Source: Liquidambar formosana (taxonomy: Eukaryota > Streptophyta > Magnoliopsida > Saxifragales > Altingiaceae). Taken from it: a DNA stretch of 64,000 nt. This document shows positions 44,918-56,232 of the stretch, piece after piece. The stretch is from contig CM077826.1 of assembly GCA_039720395.1 (NCBI GenBank), forward strand, positions 22,879,053 through 22,943,052, given 5' to 3'. Both the position numbers and the translations under genes were made by a program. Numbering within the stretch: position 1 is the stretch's first letter; every line of letters begins with the position of its first letter. The notes beneath the pieces are model-generated. The model had not been told where the DNA came from. It saw nothing but the letters and a program-made list of their open reading frames with translations, and did not search any database.

Positions 44918-46245
44918 GCGTTCGGATTCGGTGCTAAGGTGATGTTTCCTTGGCACCTTGCCAAGCTGCCTTTGATTGCAACGCGTGGCTTACTATTTCA
45001 TCCAACGGTGGGAGGAATTTCTCCTAATAAAATGACCCATTCAGCTGCGTTTTGGTTCCCAAACGCACGTTAACGGTGGTGTAGCTCCGTTACCCCATCA
45101 AAACTCTATGAGAGAGTAGTCGTTTTACAGGGCGACAGTGGCTTCCTTTGATGGAAGAAACCCATCTTACAGGTACTTGCTTTGGCTTCTTCCCCTTCAA
45201 CATTCACGCATCTCCATGAACTGAATTCAAATGGGTTTTCCTCTTCTTTCTTTCTTTCTTTCTTTCTTTCTTTGTTTTTTTTCCAATTTATAGGGGTGAC
45301 AGTGGCCGACAGCAAGAGAGAGAGGCGAGCCCAGAGAGAGAAGTCGACGGCTTTTTTTTTTTTTTTAATTTAAAGGGGCAACAGCGGCTTACGACGAGAG
45401 AGAGAGGCGAGTTGAGAGAGACAGGTCAACGACGGTAGATCTCAGTCTAGGGGTGCGTGAGATGAGAGAGAGAGAGAGAGAGAGAGAATGGGAATTGGTG
45501 CCAAGCAAGGGTAGAGGGAGGGGGGGTGCCAGGGGGCAGAGGGCAGTTGACCCCCCTCACTCATTGGAGGTTTTTTTTTTTAGTGTACATATTTCCTTAT
45601 ATTTTTAAATATGCCCCCTCTAAAATACGAGTATATTTTTGCCCCTCTAAAATTTATTTTTGACCCCTTTGATTTTATAATTGATCCCCCCTACTCTTCT
45701 CTCTTTCCTTTTTCTCTCCTTTATATAAATAGCTCTTAATCTCTTATCCATGTTTTACTCAAGTTATGTCTCCTGTCCTTAGGTTATGCCCCTTTTTGAT
45801 TTAATATACATTATTTCATCGAATATATATATATATATATATATTATTAATGAATATTTAAGTTTTTGTGTTAATTATTAAGTTTAAACAATTTTCTTTA
45901 TTCTTGTTAATTTTTATTATATAAAGAGGGCTATTTCAAATGATTATTTAATTTATAGAGTTAGAAAGAAAAAAATTAAACAGTTATATCTAAACAAAGT
46001 CGCGCCTTCTAAGATAAATTCTTAGATCTACCACTGCTGCCAAGGATGGATTTTTGGTTCAAATGGGGGTAACGGAACTGCACCACCATTTACGTGCGTT
46101 TGGGAGTCCAAACGCAGCTGAATGGGTTCGTTTTATCTGGAGAAATTCCTCCCATCGTCTGATGAAATAGGAAACCACATGTCACAATCGAAGGCAGCTT
46201 GGCATGGTGCCAAGGAAACATCCCCTTGGCATCGAATCCGAACGC
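44918..46245. repeat. large inverted repeat (about 180-base arms) upstream of the BAHD gene
   Basis: The left arm 44,918-45,096 (GCGTTCGGATTCGGTGC...CCGTTACCCC) and right arm 46,065-46,245 (GGGGTAACGG...CGAATCCGAACGC) are inverted copies with perhaps 80% match. They share TGAATGGGT/ACCCATTCA, AAACGCACGT-like and GGAGAAATTCCTCC-like stretches. The 970-base spacer is low-complexity (CTTT and GA repeats, AT-rich). It may be one long-TIR element or two opposed copies. The right arm ends about 290 bases before the BAHD start codon. Confidence 0.75.
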
Positions 46246-46425
46246 GGTTGGTGGGTGTGGGTGGCGCAGTTCAACGAGTGAAACGGTAATCACCGTACCG
46301 TACCCACAACAAATTTACATTTACATATCTACACGCTTTGACACTCGTAAAACTCTGTTTGGCCATTGTCAATCCCACCATAGCTAGTCGTGGAACATAT
46401 GATTGTCTTATCCAACTCATTTACC

Positions 46426-46433
46426 TATAAATA
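46426..46433 (+). promoter_or_regulatory. TATA box of the BAHD gene
   Basis: TATAAATA lies 102 bases before the start codon. A CT microsatellite (about 46,472-46,508) lies in the expected leader, typical of plant 5' UTRs. Confidence 0.75.
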
Positions 46434-46469
46434 TACTCCCTTCTGGCAAACTCCTCACCAGATCCATAC

Positions 46470-46513
<44 letters not shown>

Positions 46514-46534
46514 GTGAGTGTTTCTCTCTCTAAC

Positions 46535-46957
46535 ATGGGTGCCGGAGAAGACTTCAGAGTAACGGTGAGCAAGACAGAAGTGGTGGCGGCGGCGCTGCCA
46601 TTGCAGGAGCATTGGCTACCACTGTCCAACCTAGACTTGCTTCTGCCTCCTCTAGACGTGGGTGTGTTCTTTTGTTACAGGAAGCCCCATGGAGGGGACA
46701 ACTTTATGTTTGGGTCCATGGTTAGTGTTCTCAAGAAAGCTTTGGCCCAAGCTTTGGTGTCAAACTATGCATTTGGCGGAGAGGTGGTGCCGAACTCTGT
46801 GGGTGAGCCTGAGATCCTCTGCAATAACAGTGGGGTAGATTTCATTGAAGCTTTCGCCGACGTTGAGCTCCGAGACATAAACTTGTATAATCCTGATGAA
46901 AGTATTGAAGGCAAATTGGTTCCTAAGAAAAAGAAAGGAGTCCTCGCCGTCCAGGTT

Positions 46958-46998
<41 letters not shown>

Positions 46999-49097
46999 CA
47001 GGCTATATTATTATTGCTAAGGTTTTCGTGAGGCACATGTTTTCTTAACTTGTGTTTATTTTTTGTTTTGCCTTTTTATTTTTGATAACGTGTGGATAGC
47101 TTTAAATGTGAGTAATCGGATCCGCGGCTTGTCCTCATATTCGATTAATTTAAGGATACAAAACTGGATTTTTAATGTGGCTTTTTTTATGGTTGATGTC
47201 ACAATAAGTAGTGAAATCCCATTTTATCCCATAGATTAATTGAATTCCGTAATGCCATGTTTGGATAAGGAAACATGATCGTCTATTGTCAAGATCATCG
47301 CAAAAAATGATCCCTCCCTCCCCCCGCAGAGGCCAACAGGGAACATAACTTAATGCCACATGCATTTCCCAGGTTTTTCAAGATTCCAAACCACAAGGTT
47401 CCAAACCGGAAGTGTCCATGGATATGGATGGTACTGGTTAAGCTTAGTCCAAAAAAATAATAATAAAATAAATGAATAAGAAAAAATTCTAAAATTTTTA
47501 GTTTTGAAATTATACGATAAATTAATTAGTCATAGGAAAAATTTTGTGAATATCAAATCCTAGCTTGCAATTAACTCAAGTCTTTTTTTTTTTTTTTTAA
47601 ATATTTTAAATGGAACATTCAACAGATGATACAAGTTTTCAATATATTTTTCTACTACATGGAGCGTATTCATCCATGGAGCGTATTCATCGCATGCAAA
47701 TTCGTCTAGTTAGATGGATTTCTCACACCCATAATCCATATAAAAATTCCTAAGACTATTGGCTTGACAATCCGTATCATAACAATAACAGACATCCGGT
47801 TCATACAATCCTACAGAGTAATACATATATAAAAATGCAAGATGTACCAAGCCTCCAATATGTACAATCCTTAATACAGAGTAATACGTACATAAAAATG
47901 CAGGATGTACCAAGCCTCCAATGTGTACAATCCTTAATACGGAGTAACACGTACATGAATTCATTTATTTTCGTGTTAACGTGTTTATCACTGTTAATTG
48001 TTGGACTTAATAAAAAATGCAGCATGTACCAAGCCTCCAATAATGGTGCAGCTTAAACAAGTAAATTAATGTAATTACTCCAAGTTTTCCTTGATTGGAT
48101 TACTGAATTGCTAATCCTAATATGTTGGAAAAAATGATTGCAGGCCACGGAGCTCAAATGCGGGGGACTAGTTGTGGCGTGCACGTTTGACCATCGAATC
48201 GCCGACGCCTACTCGACCAACATGTTTCTTGTCTCGTGGGCCGAGATGGCTCAATCCAAACCATTATCAGTGATACCATGTTACCGGCGGTCTCTACTCA
48301 ACCCTCGCCGCCCTGGCTACTATGATCCTTCCATCGACGACATGTATGTGCCCATCTCATTAATGGCCCCTCCCAAAGAACCTCAGCTGGGTGCCGATCA
48401 TCTCATAAGCCGCATCTACTACATCACCGTCGACCAACTTTGCCGGCTCCAGTCCTTGGCCAGTAGCAGCTCATGCAAGAGAACTAAACTCGAGTCCTTC
48501 AGTGCCTTTCTGTGGAAGATGGTCGCAAAATGTGAATATGTGAACAAAAAGATAAGTAAGATGGGCATCGTAGTCGATGGACGGTCGAGGCTAAGCCACG
48601 GAGATGACGAAAAGGCAGCTCTGATGGCTGCTTACTTTGGAAATGTACTGTCTATCCCCTTTGGAGAGAAAAGAATCGACGAACTCAACGAAAAACCACT
48701 GAGTTGGGTGGCTGATGCCATTCACGATTACTTGGAAGGTGCAGTGACGAGAGACCATTTCTTGGATTTGATAGATTGGGTGGAGGCTCACCGGCCGGAG
48801 CCGGCCGTGGCAAAGATATATAGCAGTGGGAGTGAGGACGGACCGGCTTTCGTGGTGTCCTCGGGGCAGCGGTTTCCGGCATCGAAGGTGGATTTCGGGT
48901 GGGGCAAGCCGGCTCTCGGGTCTTACCATTTTCCGTGGGGCGGCAGCGCCGGGTATGTGATGCCAATGCCAAGTCCGGCTGGGAACGGGGACTGGGTGGT
49001 GTACGTGCACCTTTTTGAAGCTCAGGTGGAGATGATAGAGACGGAGGCACCTCATTTGTTCAACCCATTGACCTCTGATTATCTTAAACTTAATTAA
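46535..49097 (+). CDS. BAHD acyltransferase, coniferyl-alcohol/hydroxycinnamoyl acyltransferase-like, two exons
   Basis: Exon 1 is 46,535-46,954 and exon 2 is 48,144-49,097 (phase-0 GT-AG intron of 1,189 bases), giving 457 residues, the normal BAHD length. BAHD enzymes are cytosolic and move an acyl group from acyl-CoA to an alcohol or amine. The catalytic motif HRIAD (HXXXD) opens exon 2 in [12 protein letters not shown], around residue 158. DFGWG stands in KVDFGWGKP near residue 388. Both are intact, as is the N-terminal [20 protein letters not shown] typical of the clade with petunia coniferyl alcohol acetyltransferase. The single intron between the Q and the HXXXD exon is the usual BAHD position. 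Substrate cannot be read from sequence; a volatile-phenylpropanoid ester or hydroxycinnamoyl role is inference. ATG chosen because it follows the CT-rich leader and gives [13 protein letters not shown]. Confidence 0.93.
46955..48143 (+). other. BAHD intron
   Basis: Starts GTTACTT followed at once by a (TC)n run (about 46,960-46,995) and ends ATGATTGCAG. It contains a 62-base tandem repeat and no coding sequence. Confidence 0.9.
47803..47955 (+). repeat. 62-base tandem repeat in the BAHD intron, about 2.4 copies
   Basis: The unit contains GTAATACRTAYATAAAAATG, ATGTACCAAGCCTCCAAT and TGTACAATCCTTAATAC. A further partial copy (GCAGCATGTACCAAGCCTCC) lies at 48,018-48,040. Minus-strand ORFs here (47,710-47,964 and 47,801-48,040) are repeat artefacts. 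Confidence 0.9.
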
Positions 49098-49655
49098 TTC
49101 CTAATTCAGATTAGGAAATTACAAAACAAATTAAAACTGTAATGTTTTCTCCACATTATTCCCTGCGTATCACTTGGAGTGACACCAGCATTGAAATTGT
49201 GCAGACCAGCCAAGTCATACCATGTGACCTATGTATCTACTCAGCCCAAAAAAAAAAAAAAAAAAACAAAAAAGGCATGTATCTCGCACCTTGACCAACC
49301 CTTTGGTCGTAAATTATTTTATTTAGTGTTACTTAGTCATCTTTTCTTACATATATACCTCGTTGTTTCGATTTTTCCCTTATTTTATATTATCTTATTT
49401 TGACCCTTTTTACCCAAAAAAAAAAAAAAAAAAACATTAAATTTACCAGTCCCGATAGTTACAAACTTTCCCAAAGGATTGAGTGATTAACTGACTATGC
49501 CATTTACAACAACAACCAAAAAAAAGAAAAGAAAAGAAGTAATGAATACCATAATAATATTAAAAAGGCCCACGACCAGACTCTCTAGGAGACGGATTAA
49601 AGAATTGGGTAATGGTACAGTAAATTCCCCCTCCCCCCCCGGGGTAGAAGATGAC

Positions 49656-50955
49656 GAGTTTTTTCCACAGATATACGCGCACATATAAAATGTTCCCAGT
49701 ATATACGACTGTCTGAGTTTATTTCCGAAGATATACGACCTTGCCATGTGTACTAATATCCCGTAAAACACTGCGTTTTGTACTGTGAAACTTAGCACCC
49801 CAAATGACTCACTCGATCAGAACCAAATCTGATCTTCATCTCTCTCCCTGCAACGCCATCTCTGGCCATCTGCTACCCCACGCAGTCGCCTTCGTCAACG
49901 CCATCCCTGTACTGTAAACTTTCGTGGGAGTTTGATGGTGCTGGAAAAGATTTTGGCTAACTCCATGGCACTTTGTTCGTGTCGCCGACGACGTCTCCGT
50001 CCGTGTCGCTGATGATGTCTTTGTCCCTTTTTCCGGGATCCACTCTTTCAAACTCTGTAATATGCTTAACATGTGTATTTGAATATGCAGGAATGCACTT
50101 GTGGAATTTAACACCGGCAGAGCAAAGCATATCGAAGGCTCCTCGTCTGAAATGGCGGAATCCTTGGCTACTCATGAGGCTGCCATTATGGTCCAATTTT
50201 TTAAGCTTTTGAAGGTTGTAATTGAAAGTGATGCATGTATGAGGTCTGTTTAGTGCATTCAACGATGGGGCTGATTTGAGCTCATGGGAAATGGGAGACT
50301 ATTGTGGAAGATACTAAGAACATTGCTAGTCCATTCAACATGTGCAAAACAGGATAGGCTCAATGTGATCAATTTTGAATATATTTTAATTACATATAAA
50401 TAAGGATGTTGCCTCAATGTGCTGAATTTAGAATATCTGTCAAAGTGTTTCTTCTGAACCTCCTTTTTAATTTTTTTTTTTTTCAAAATCTATGATATCA
50501 ATTTAAGTATAGGCACTCATAGAGATACGATTGCTGATGATAGTGAAGAGCTTCAGTACGGCGAGACGCAAGAGATCCCCATCGATCGGTCTTCAGATTG
50601 TAAGTCGAGGGAAGCGCGAGATGGAGAGGTCACCGGGAGAGAGATGGCCGGAGATGGCGTTGCGGGGAGAGAGATGAAGATCCGATCTGATCGAGTGAGT
50701 GACGCGTTTGGGGGTGTTGAGTTTCACATTCGTTGGGATGGCGTTGACGGAGGCGGCTGCAAGGAGTAGCAGATGGCCGGAGATGGCGTTTCGGGGAGAG
50801 AGACGCGTTTGGGTCTTAAGTTTCACAATACAAAACGCAGTGTTTAATGATACAGCGGGTACACGTGGCAAGGTCGTATATATTGGGAATTAAACTTGGG
50901 AGTTATATATACTGAGAACATTTTATATATGCGCGTATATATGTGGAAAAAACTC
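49656..50955. mobile_element. Pack-MULE: 1.3 kb MULE with long TIRs and 9-bp target duplication
   Basis: Ends GAGTTTTTTCCACAGATATA and, inverted, TATATATGTGGAAAAAACTC, flanked by a perfect 9-bp duplication GAAGATGAC (49,647-49,655 and 50,956-50,964). The TIRs extend at least 230 bases: left to about 49,900; right from about 50,640, where an inner part (GATGGCCGGAGATGGCGTT) is doubled. Nine-base duplications with long TIRs define Mutator-like elements. No transposase. The interior carries an RNase H-like fragment, so it is a gene-capturing Pack-MULE. Confidence 0.92.
50092..50253 (+). pseudogene. captured RNase H-like (RVT_3 type) gene fragment in the Pack-MULE
   Basis: Directly after a splice-acceptor-like ATATGCAG (50,083-50,090), one frame reads NALVEFNTGRAKHIEG, SSSEMAESLATHEAAIMVQF and LLKVVIESDACMRSV before a TAG (50,251-50,253). 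The AE.LA..EA and V.ESDA blocks carry the second and third acidic residues of the plant RNase H-like domain; the first (FD/FDGA) block is missing. The fragment thus seems to start at an exon border of the donor gene. Without the first strand and C-terminus it cannot be an active nuclease, though it could be transcribed from the MULE's TIR. Confidence 0.7.
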
Positions 50956-50964
50956 GAAGATGAC

Positions 50965-52013
50965 CATATTTGAAGATAAGATTTTCATATATTATCCTGA
51001 TTTGAGTAAAAGATTCCTCAATTGACTGAATACATGGGGTTTGGAAAGATTGTCCATAACTTAACTATCTATCCGGTCCACTATTGAAACAGGCTACATC
51101 AACTTAACTACCGTCAAACCAAAGAAAAGTAGAATTTGGAAGAAGAAAAAAAATAAAAGAAAATTCTATTTCATTTATCTTTTGTCATCATCTTTACCAC
51201 TTACCTTATATGTCAAAAGTGTATAGATTAAAACAAACATATAAGGCAAAGAATAGAATAAGGAAAAGCTCCCACGTATGAATGGGTGGGAAAATGGGGT
51301 GAAATAGCATAATCCAAAAATAAATCCATTTCAGTAAGGTCAACCCATGATCCATATATACGATACCTTAGTCATGTACTGTTGGAACCCATTTTTCACA
51401 GGACATGCTTCACTCGTTTTTGTCTCATTTGATTATATGTATAGTTATATCAATTCAGAATTATGTGTCAGGGTTATATCTCATGCATTGGTCTCATGTG
51501 CCTTATTACTTATTAATGTACATACAAGATACAAACCCTAATACGAGTGCTGTATGATATAACTGATAACAACAACCAACACAGTTCACACATAAGAGGA
51601 AATTTCCCTTCTTTTTTTTGGTGAAGGGAGAGGAAATTTCATATTCTGTCAAAGCAATCAAGCATTCTTATCCTAGTTCTGGAAGACTATATATTCATAT
51701 AATGAAAAATATTTTCCTATACCAAAGACTATTCTTAGACATTGAACTTGTATTTGACCCTGACTCTTCTATCTTCTAGATGACATCCCCACAGCTGAAT
51801 CATCCTTTCGAACATATACATGCACCTTTCTATAATCAACATATATTCATTTAACACATGTTTACAAAAGCATAAGATGGCAAAAGGATCAAAGAATATG
51901 CTGACAATTAAGAAAGTGATAAGCACAGGTGAGAAGAGAATTCGATGTTGACATACATAGATGGAGCAATCTCATTTTAGGGTAAAGTAGAGCATCTATG
52001 CTCAAAAGCAACA
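50965..52013. other. intergenic, no gene seen
   Basis: AT-rich; short ORFs on either strand show no domain. No repeat pair found. Confidence 0.6.
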
Positions 52014-52420
52014 ATAATAATAGGGAATTTTGGCCAAAACCCCCATGTATAAGAGTTCTAAGATAATAGAACCCATTAAAACTAACGTTTAGTGAAAACC
52101 CCATTTGACAGTAAAAATACTAAAACACCCTTATTTTTACAAGTTGCCATAATTTACAACCGTGCCGTCTCACACACCTAGGAGAAAAATTAGGCTTCTT
52201 ACCTTCCCACGTTCCTTTTTTTTCGGCAGCAAATATAGGAAAATACGGCACATTTAATTCTTCCAAAAACACACCTTCCATTATTAGAACAGCACCATAA
52301 CTCTTTTCTAGGGTTTTTGCCACACGTTTGAACGTCTCCCAAGAAGTTTTGCAAGATAGATTGAAGAAACGGATTGAAGAACAACGATTGACGATCTGGG
52401 GTTTCGATTGTAGAACAAAA

Positions 52421-53948
52421 ATGCCGAAAAGAAGTGAGTTACTGTTTCAGCTTGTTTATTCTGTTTATTTCCATGATCGAAACATTAAAATGATATGTTT
52501 TTATATTAAATCGTATGAATAATATTACTCAAATAAGTCGGTATGTTTTGTAGATGAGTTTGATTTTGTTTAAATGAAATATTGTGGACAATATTGCAAA
52601 AATCTAAACCCAACAATGAATCGGTCCATATAGAAACTCCATTTGGTATATTTGACATGCAAATATTTGGATTTGTGAAGTGATATAGAACCACGACACC
52701 TTTTTTTGGGTTTGAATGGGAAATTTTTGCGTGCGAAAACCCCATTTAGTTTTGATTCTTGTGTGGTTTTGAAAAAATAGTGATCCAACTGTACATTGGT
52801 ACTGTTGGTCCCTACAAATTGCCCAACATTGAAATAAATTATAGCAGACAAATTATATGCTTTTAACAGCATCACCTTACTGTTTCGCATTAATATTTCA
52901 TATTTCTGATCTTTGTTATTGTGTGGTTCTGAAAAGTATTGTTCCAACACTATATTAGTACTATTGGTGCATATATTATGATTTCTTGTGAAATAATGTT
53001 GACAAATTAAATACATTCAACAGCATTAACTTATTGTTGCACATTATTATTTCATCTCTCTGATCTTGTAATTATGTGGTTCTAAAAAATTATTGTTCCA
53101 ACATTATATTGGTACTATTGGTTTGTATATTCTGATTACTTGTGAAATAATATTGACAAAATAATACACTTCCAACAATATCAACTTACTATTGCACATT
53201 ATTATTTTATCATTCCAGTTTTTTCCAATTATTGACGTATGAACAGTAAACTGGTAATATTCAAACTTATATTTTCACATGTGTGCAATATGATATTGCC
53301 TAAAATCATCTCAAACCATGATAGTCCACGATTAATGTAAACATTGTACCTTTCCCTTCCCTCAAAATTATCACACTACTATTGTAGATAGCATAAACTA
53401 ACATATTAGAATACATTTATAATGTGTAATATTTTTCTATAGTTGTAATATAATGCAATATATACAATTTATCGTTGTAAAAACAGTACCAATTCACTAA
53501 TGTGCAATATTTATTCAATATTAAATTTTGTAATGTTTTTTTTTTATTCAATATTCATTCAATAGTGATCCAACTATATATTGGTACTGTTGGTGCCACA
53601 AATTGACCCAACATTGAACTAATTTATAGCAGACAAATTATACACTTGTAACAGCTTTACCTTACTGTTTCATATTATTATTTCATATTTCTGATCTTTG
53701 TTATTGCAACAGTAAACTGGTACTGTGTAATTATATGTAACAGTAAACTGATACTATTTGCTGTTATTAATTCATTAGAAAACAACACTGAAACTTACAA
53801 ATTCTGACTTTCCTATTGCTAATCAGAAACAAGTTCAGATGTTGGCGACACAAGGAAACAGAAGAAGTCAAGGACAACAACAGAAAACCAAATGAGATCC
53901 AAACTGTTGACCATCAAGAGGTTGGTTAAGCACAATCATTGGGGATGA
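52421..53948 (+). CDS. possible spliced mini-gene (44 aa, basic) inside the MULE-like element
   Basis: ATG at 52,421 reads MPKR and meets a consensus donor A|GTGAGT at 52,434. An acceptor TAATCAG at 53,820-53,826 gives a second exon starting 53,827. The joined frame reads KTSSDVGDTRKQKKSRTTT, then NQMRSKLLTIKRLVKHNHWG, and ends at TGA 53,946-53,948. The product would be small and strongly basic, with a nuclear-localisation-like KQKKSR. No family recognised. It may be a captured first exon of a host gene or chance; transcript evidence is needed to decide. Confidence 0.25.
52760..53220 (+). repeat. about 157-base tandem repeats inside the MULE-like element
   Basis: Three units start near 52,760, 52,921 and 53,074 with TGTGGTTCT or TGTGGTTTT, then GTTCCAACA-like, GGTACTATTGGT-like, GACAAATTA and CATTATTATTTCAT-like parts. 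A partial fourth copy lies at about 53,562-53,700. Confidence 0.8.
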
Positions 53949-56232
53949 ACCGCAAGCATAGTCGCCAAGTTGGGCTAGACAAACAGCAACACCAAACCCA
54001 AAAGAGGCAATCACAATCAAATAGCTATCTATTGCATATCCAAAAACAAAAGGGAGCAAGAGAAACCAAAGAGGAGTAGACAAAAAGTAGTGACTATTGG
54101 TTTATTGTACAAAAGTATAGTTACATTTGAATATCAAATATGGGTTTGCTAATTTTTCATTGTTAATATGTCAATTTTTATGTTATGAAATCATAACAAA
54201 AGGAAATTCGTGAATGATAGTACAGATTTCTTTCGCAAAATATGATTACTGATGTGTACAAAATTGCCAATAGGTGAATTCAGCACAATAACTTGTAATG
54301 TGGTAATGGTTATTGAAATGCATTTGCAATAGTACCACTTTATTGTTGATAGTTTAAAATACCAAGACCGTGAACGCAAATGCATTAAATATAAACATCA
54401 TTTTACCACATGTCCAACAAAGTAATCGACATGGTGGGTTCCTATTGAAGATTATAAGATTGGAAAAATGTCAAAGCATCACAAATAAGTTGTACTCCAA
54501 CTGTAGTTACCATTATTCATTTTCCAACAATACCATTTTACTGTTGACAGTTGAAAATACGAAGACCATACACTCTTAAGCATTAACTACCTCCAATTAA
54601 TGAACATCATTTTTACACATATCCAATGAAAAATTAACATGCTAGTGGCATTTGCACGATAAAGTTAAATAAGTGCTATTTGTTATTTTACATTACAAAC
54701 AGTATCACTATACTATTGTAAGTTTGAAGTAATATTTGATACATACTCATTGGCATGATATACGCATCTAAGATCATATATTCCAACGTGTATTAGGAAC
54801 GTAAACAATGTCACTCCGTGTCCATAAAATTGGACGTCATAAAACAAACTTGAACAAACTTAAAACATTTAAAACTATCAAAACTTATAAAAAGAGTAAC
54901 AAAATTATGCTATATCGGTTTTTGACATGTCTTCTTATTATAGGTTCTGAGCTTTCTGCATCTGTCACATTTTATTTGCCTTATCTTCTCTCCTATGAAA
55001 GGTATCCTTCTATTCTTTGGCCTCCCTGCTGGTCGTCTTGTGTTGGGTGAAAATATAATTTCACAATTTTCTTTGCTAACACCCGCTTTTAAAGCCGTGG
55101 AAATTGGATGAATAGATTGACTGGAGTTACCATTATGTGTTTGATAAAACAAACCCTTGAATATCATCAAAAGATATGTACACATCTACGGGCATAACAA
55201 TCGTCCTCCCGCCAAAAGTATACATTAAACATATGTTCTCGTCCATTGCTATCCAAATGTATATATGAACCTGAATTACAACGCAAACAATATCAATTTA
55301 CAGTGTGAATTTAAACAAAACAAACACATATGTACCAAAAACATAACAGCATGTATGACATTCTCTCAACAGTACCACTTTACTATTCATAAGGCGTAAA
55401 CATAAAAATAACCATTGACAGTATCATGATACTGTTTACAGCTCATTTTTAATGTACACCTATTTACATCTAAAACCCAGCAAACCAAATCGTGTGAAAA
55501 ATACCACCCCCAACACAGTTCATCGTACTTAAAAATCTTTGAACTATTCATCCACTTGTATGATATACATACAAGAAACAACTCAAAATGAAGCCCAATC
55601 AATGCTCGAATGACAAATGCATATAAAAATGTAAAAAATCTCAAAACTAACAAAAATATATGTATACAACTTACATATACAGCAGCAGTATTCATATATT
55701 GAAATCCACATACACCCCCAACGATATTTCACGAACAACCTTCAATACAATACATTATTCTTTCCGAAATCCACACTATGAACATGTTCACAACTGATTT
55801 CGCATCTAAACTCCAGATAAATCAACAAAAATCTGGGAAAACGACTAAAAGAGATGAAACGAGAAACACCTTCAAACCCAAACTGAATCTCGAGCAATCA
55901 CTTGGAGAGAGAGATTTGAATTCCCTTCATCAGCGCTGGTTGGAAGAGAGAGAAACATAATGGAGCCGAAATCCCTCTCCCACGATATGATATCCCCCAA
56001 AAACGGTTACACATGTTTATCTTAACATGGAAATCTGATTTTTCCATATCTGATATGCAAGAGATACGAAAAAGTCAAAAAAAGGGTATAATTGGTATAC
56101 AAAATCACCTATTTACCTTACCACAAATAAAAACTTAAAAAAAGGGGTTATTAAATTACTAAATCTTAAGTAGGGTTTTTTACTAAAGGCAGACCCCTAA
56201 TAGGGGTTATTGCTAATTTTCCCATAATAATA

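Larger units (their letters stand above)
52023..56223. mobile_element. MULE-like element, 4.2 kb, short imperfect TIRs
   Basis: Begins GGGAATTTTGGCCAAAACCC and ends GGGGTTATTGCTAATTTTCCC; read inverted, the right end is GGGAAAATTAGCAATAACCC. Flanked by ATAATAATA on both sides (52,014-52,022 and 56,224-56,232), a 9-bp duplication, though in simple sequence. The ends resemble the widespread plant GGGAAAATTAGC-type MULEs. No transposase found. The interior has a tandem array and a possible two-exon mini-gene. Confidence 0.7.

Noticed and set aside
45106..45373. Lys/Glu- and Phe/Ser-rich ORFs upstream of the BAHD gene
   Set aside because: Products of CTTT and GA simple repeats in the spacer of the inverted repeat.
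48591..49055. 154- and 121-codon minus-strand ORFs
   Set aside because: Shadows of BAHD exon 2 on the other strand.
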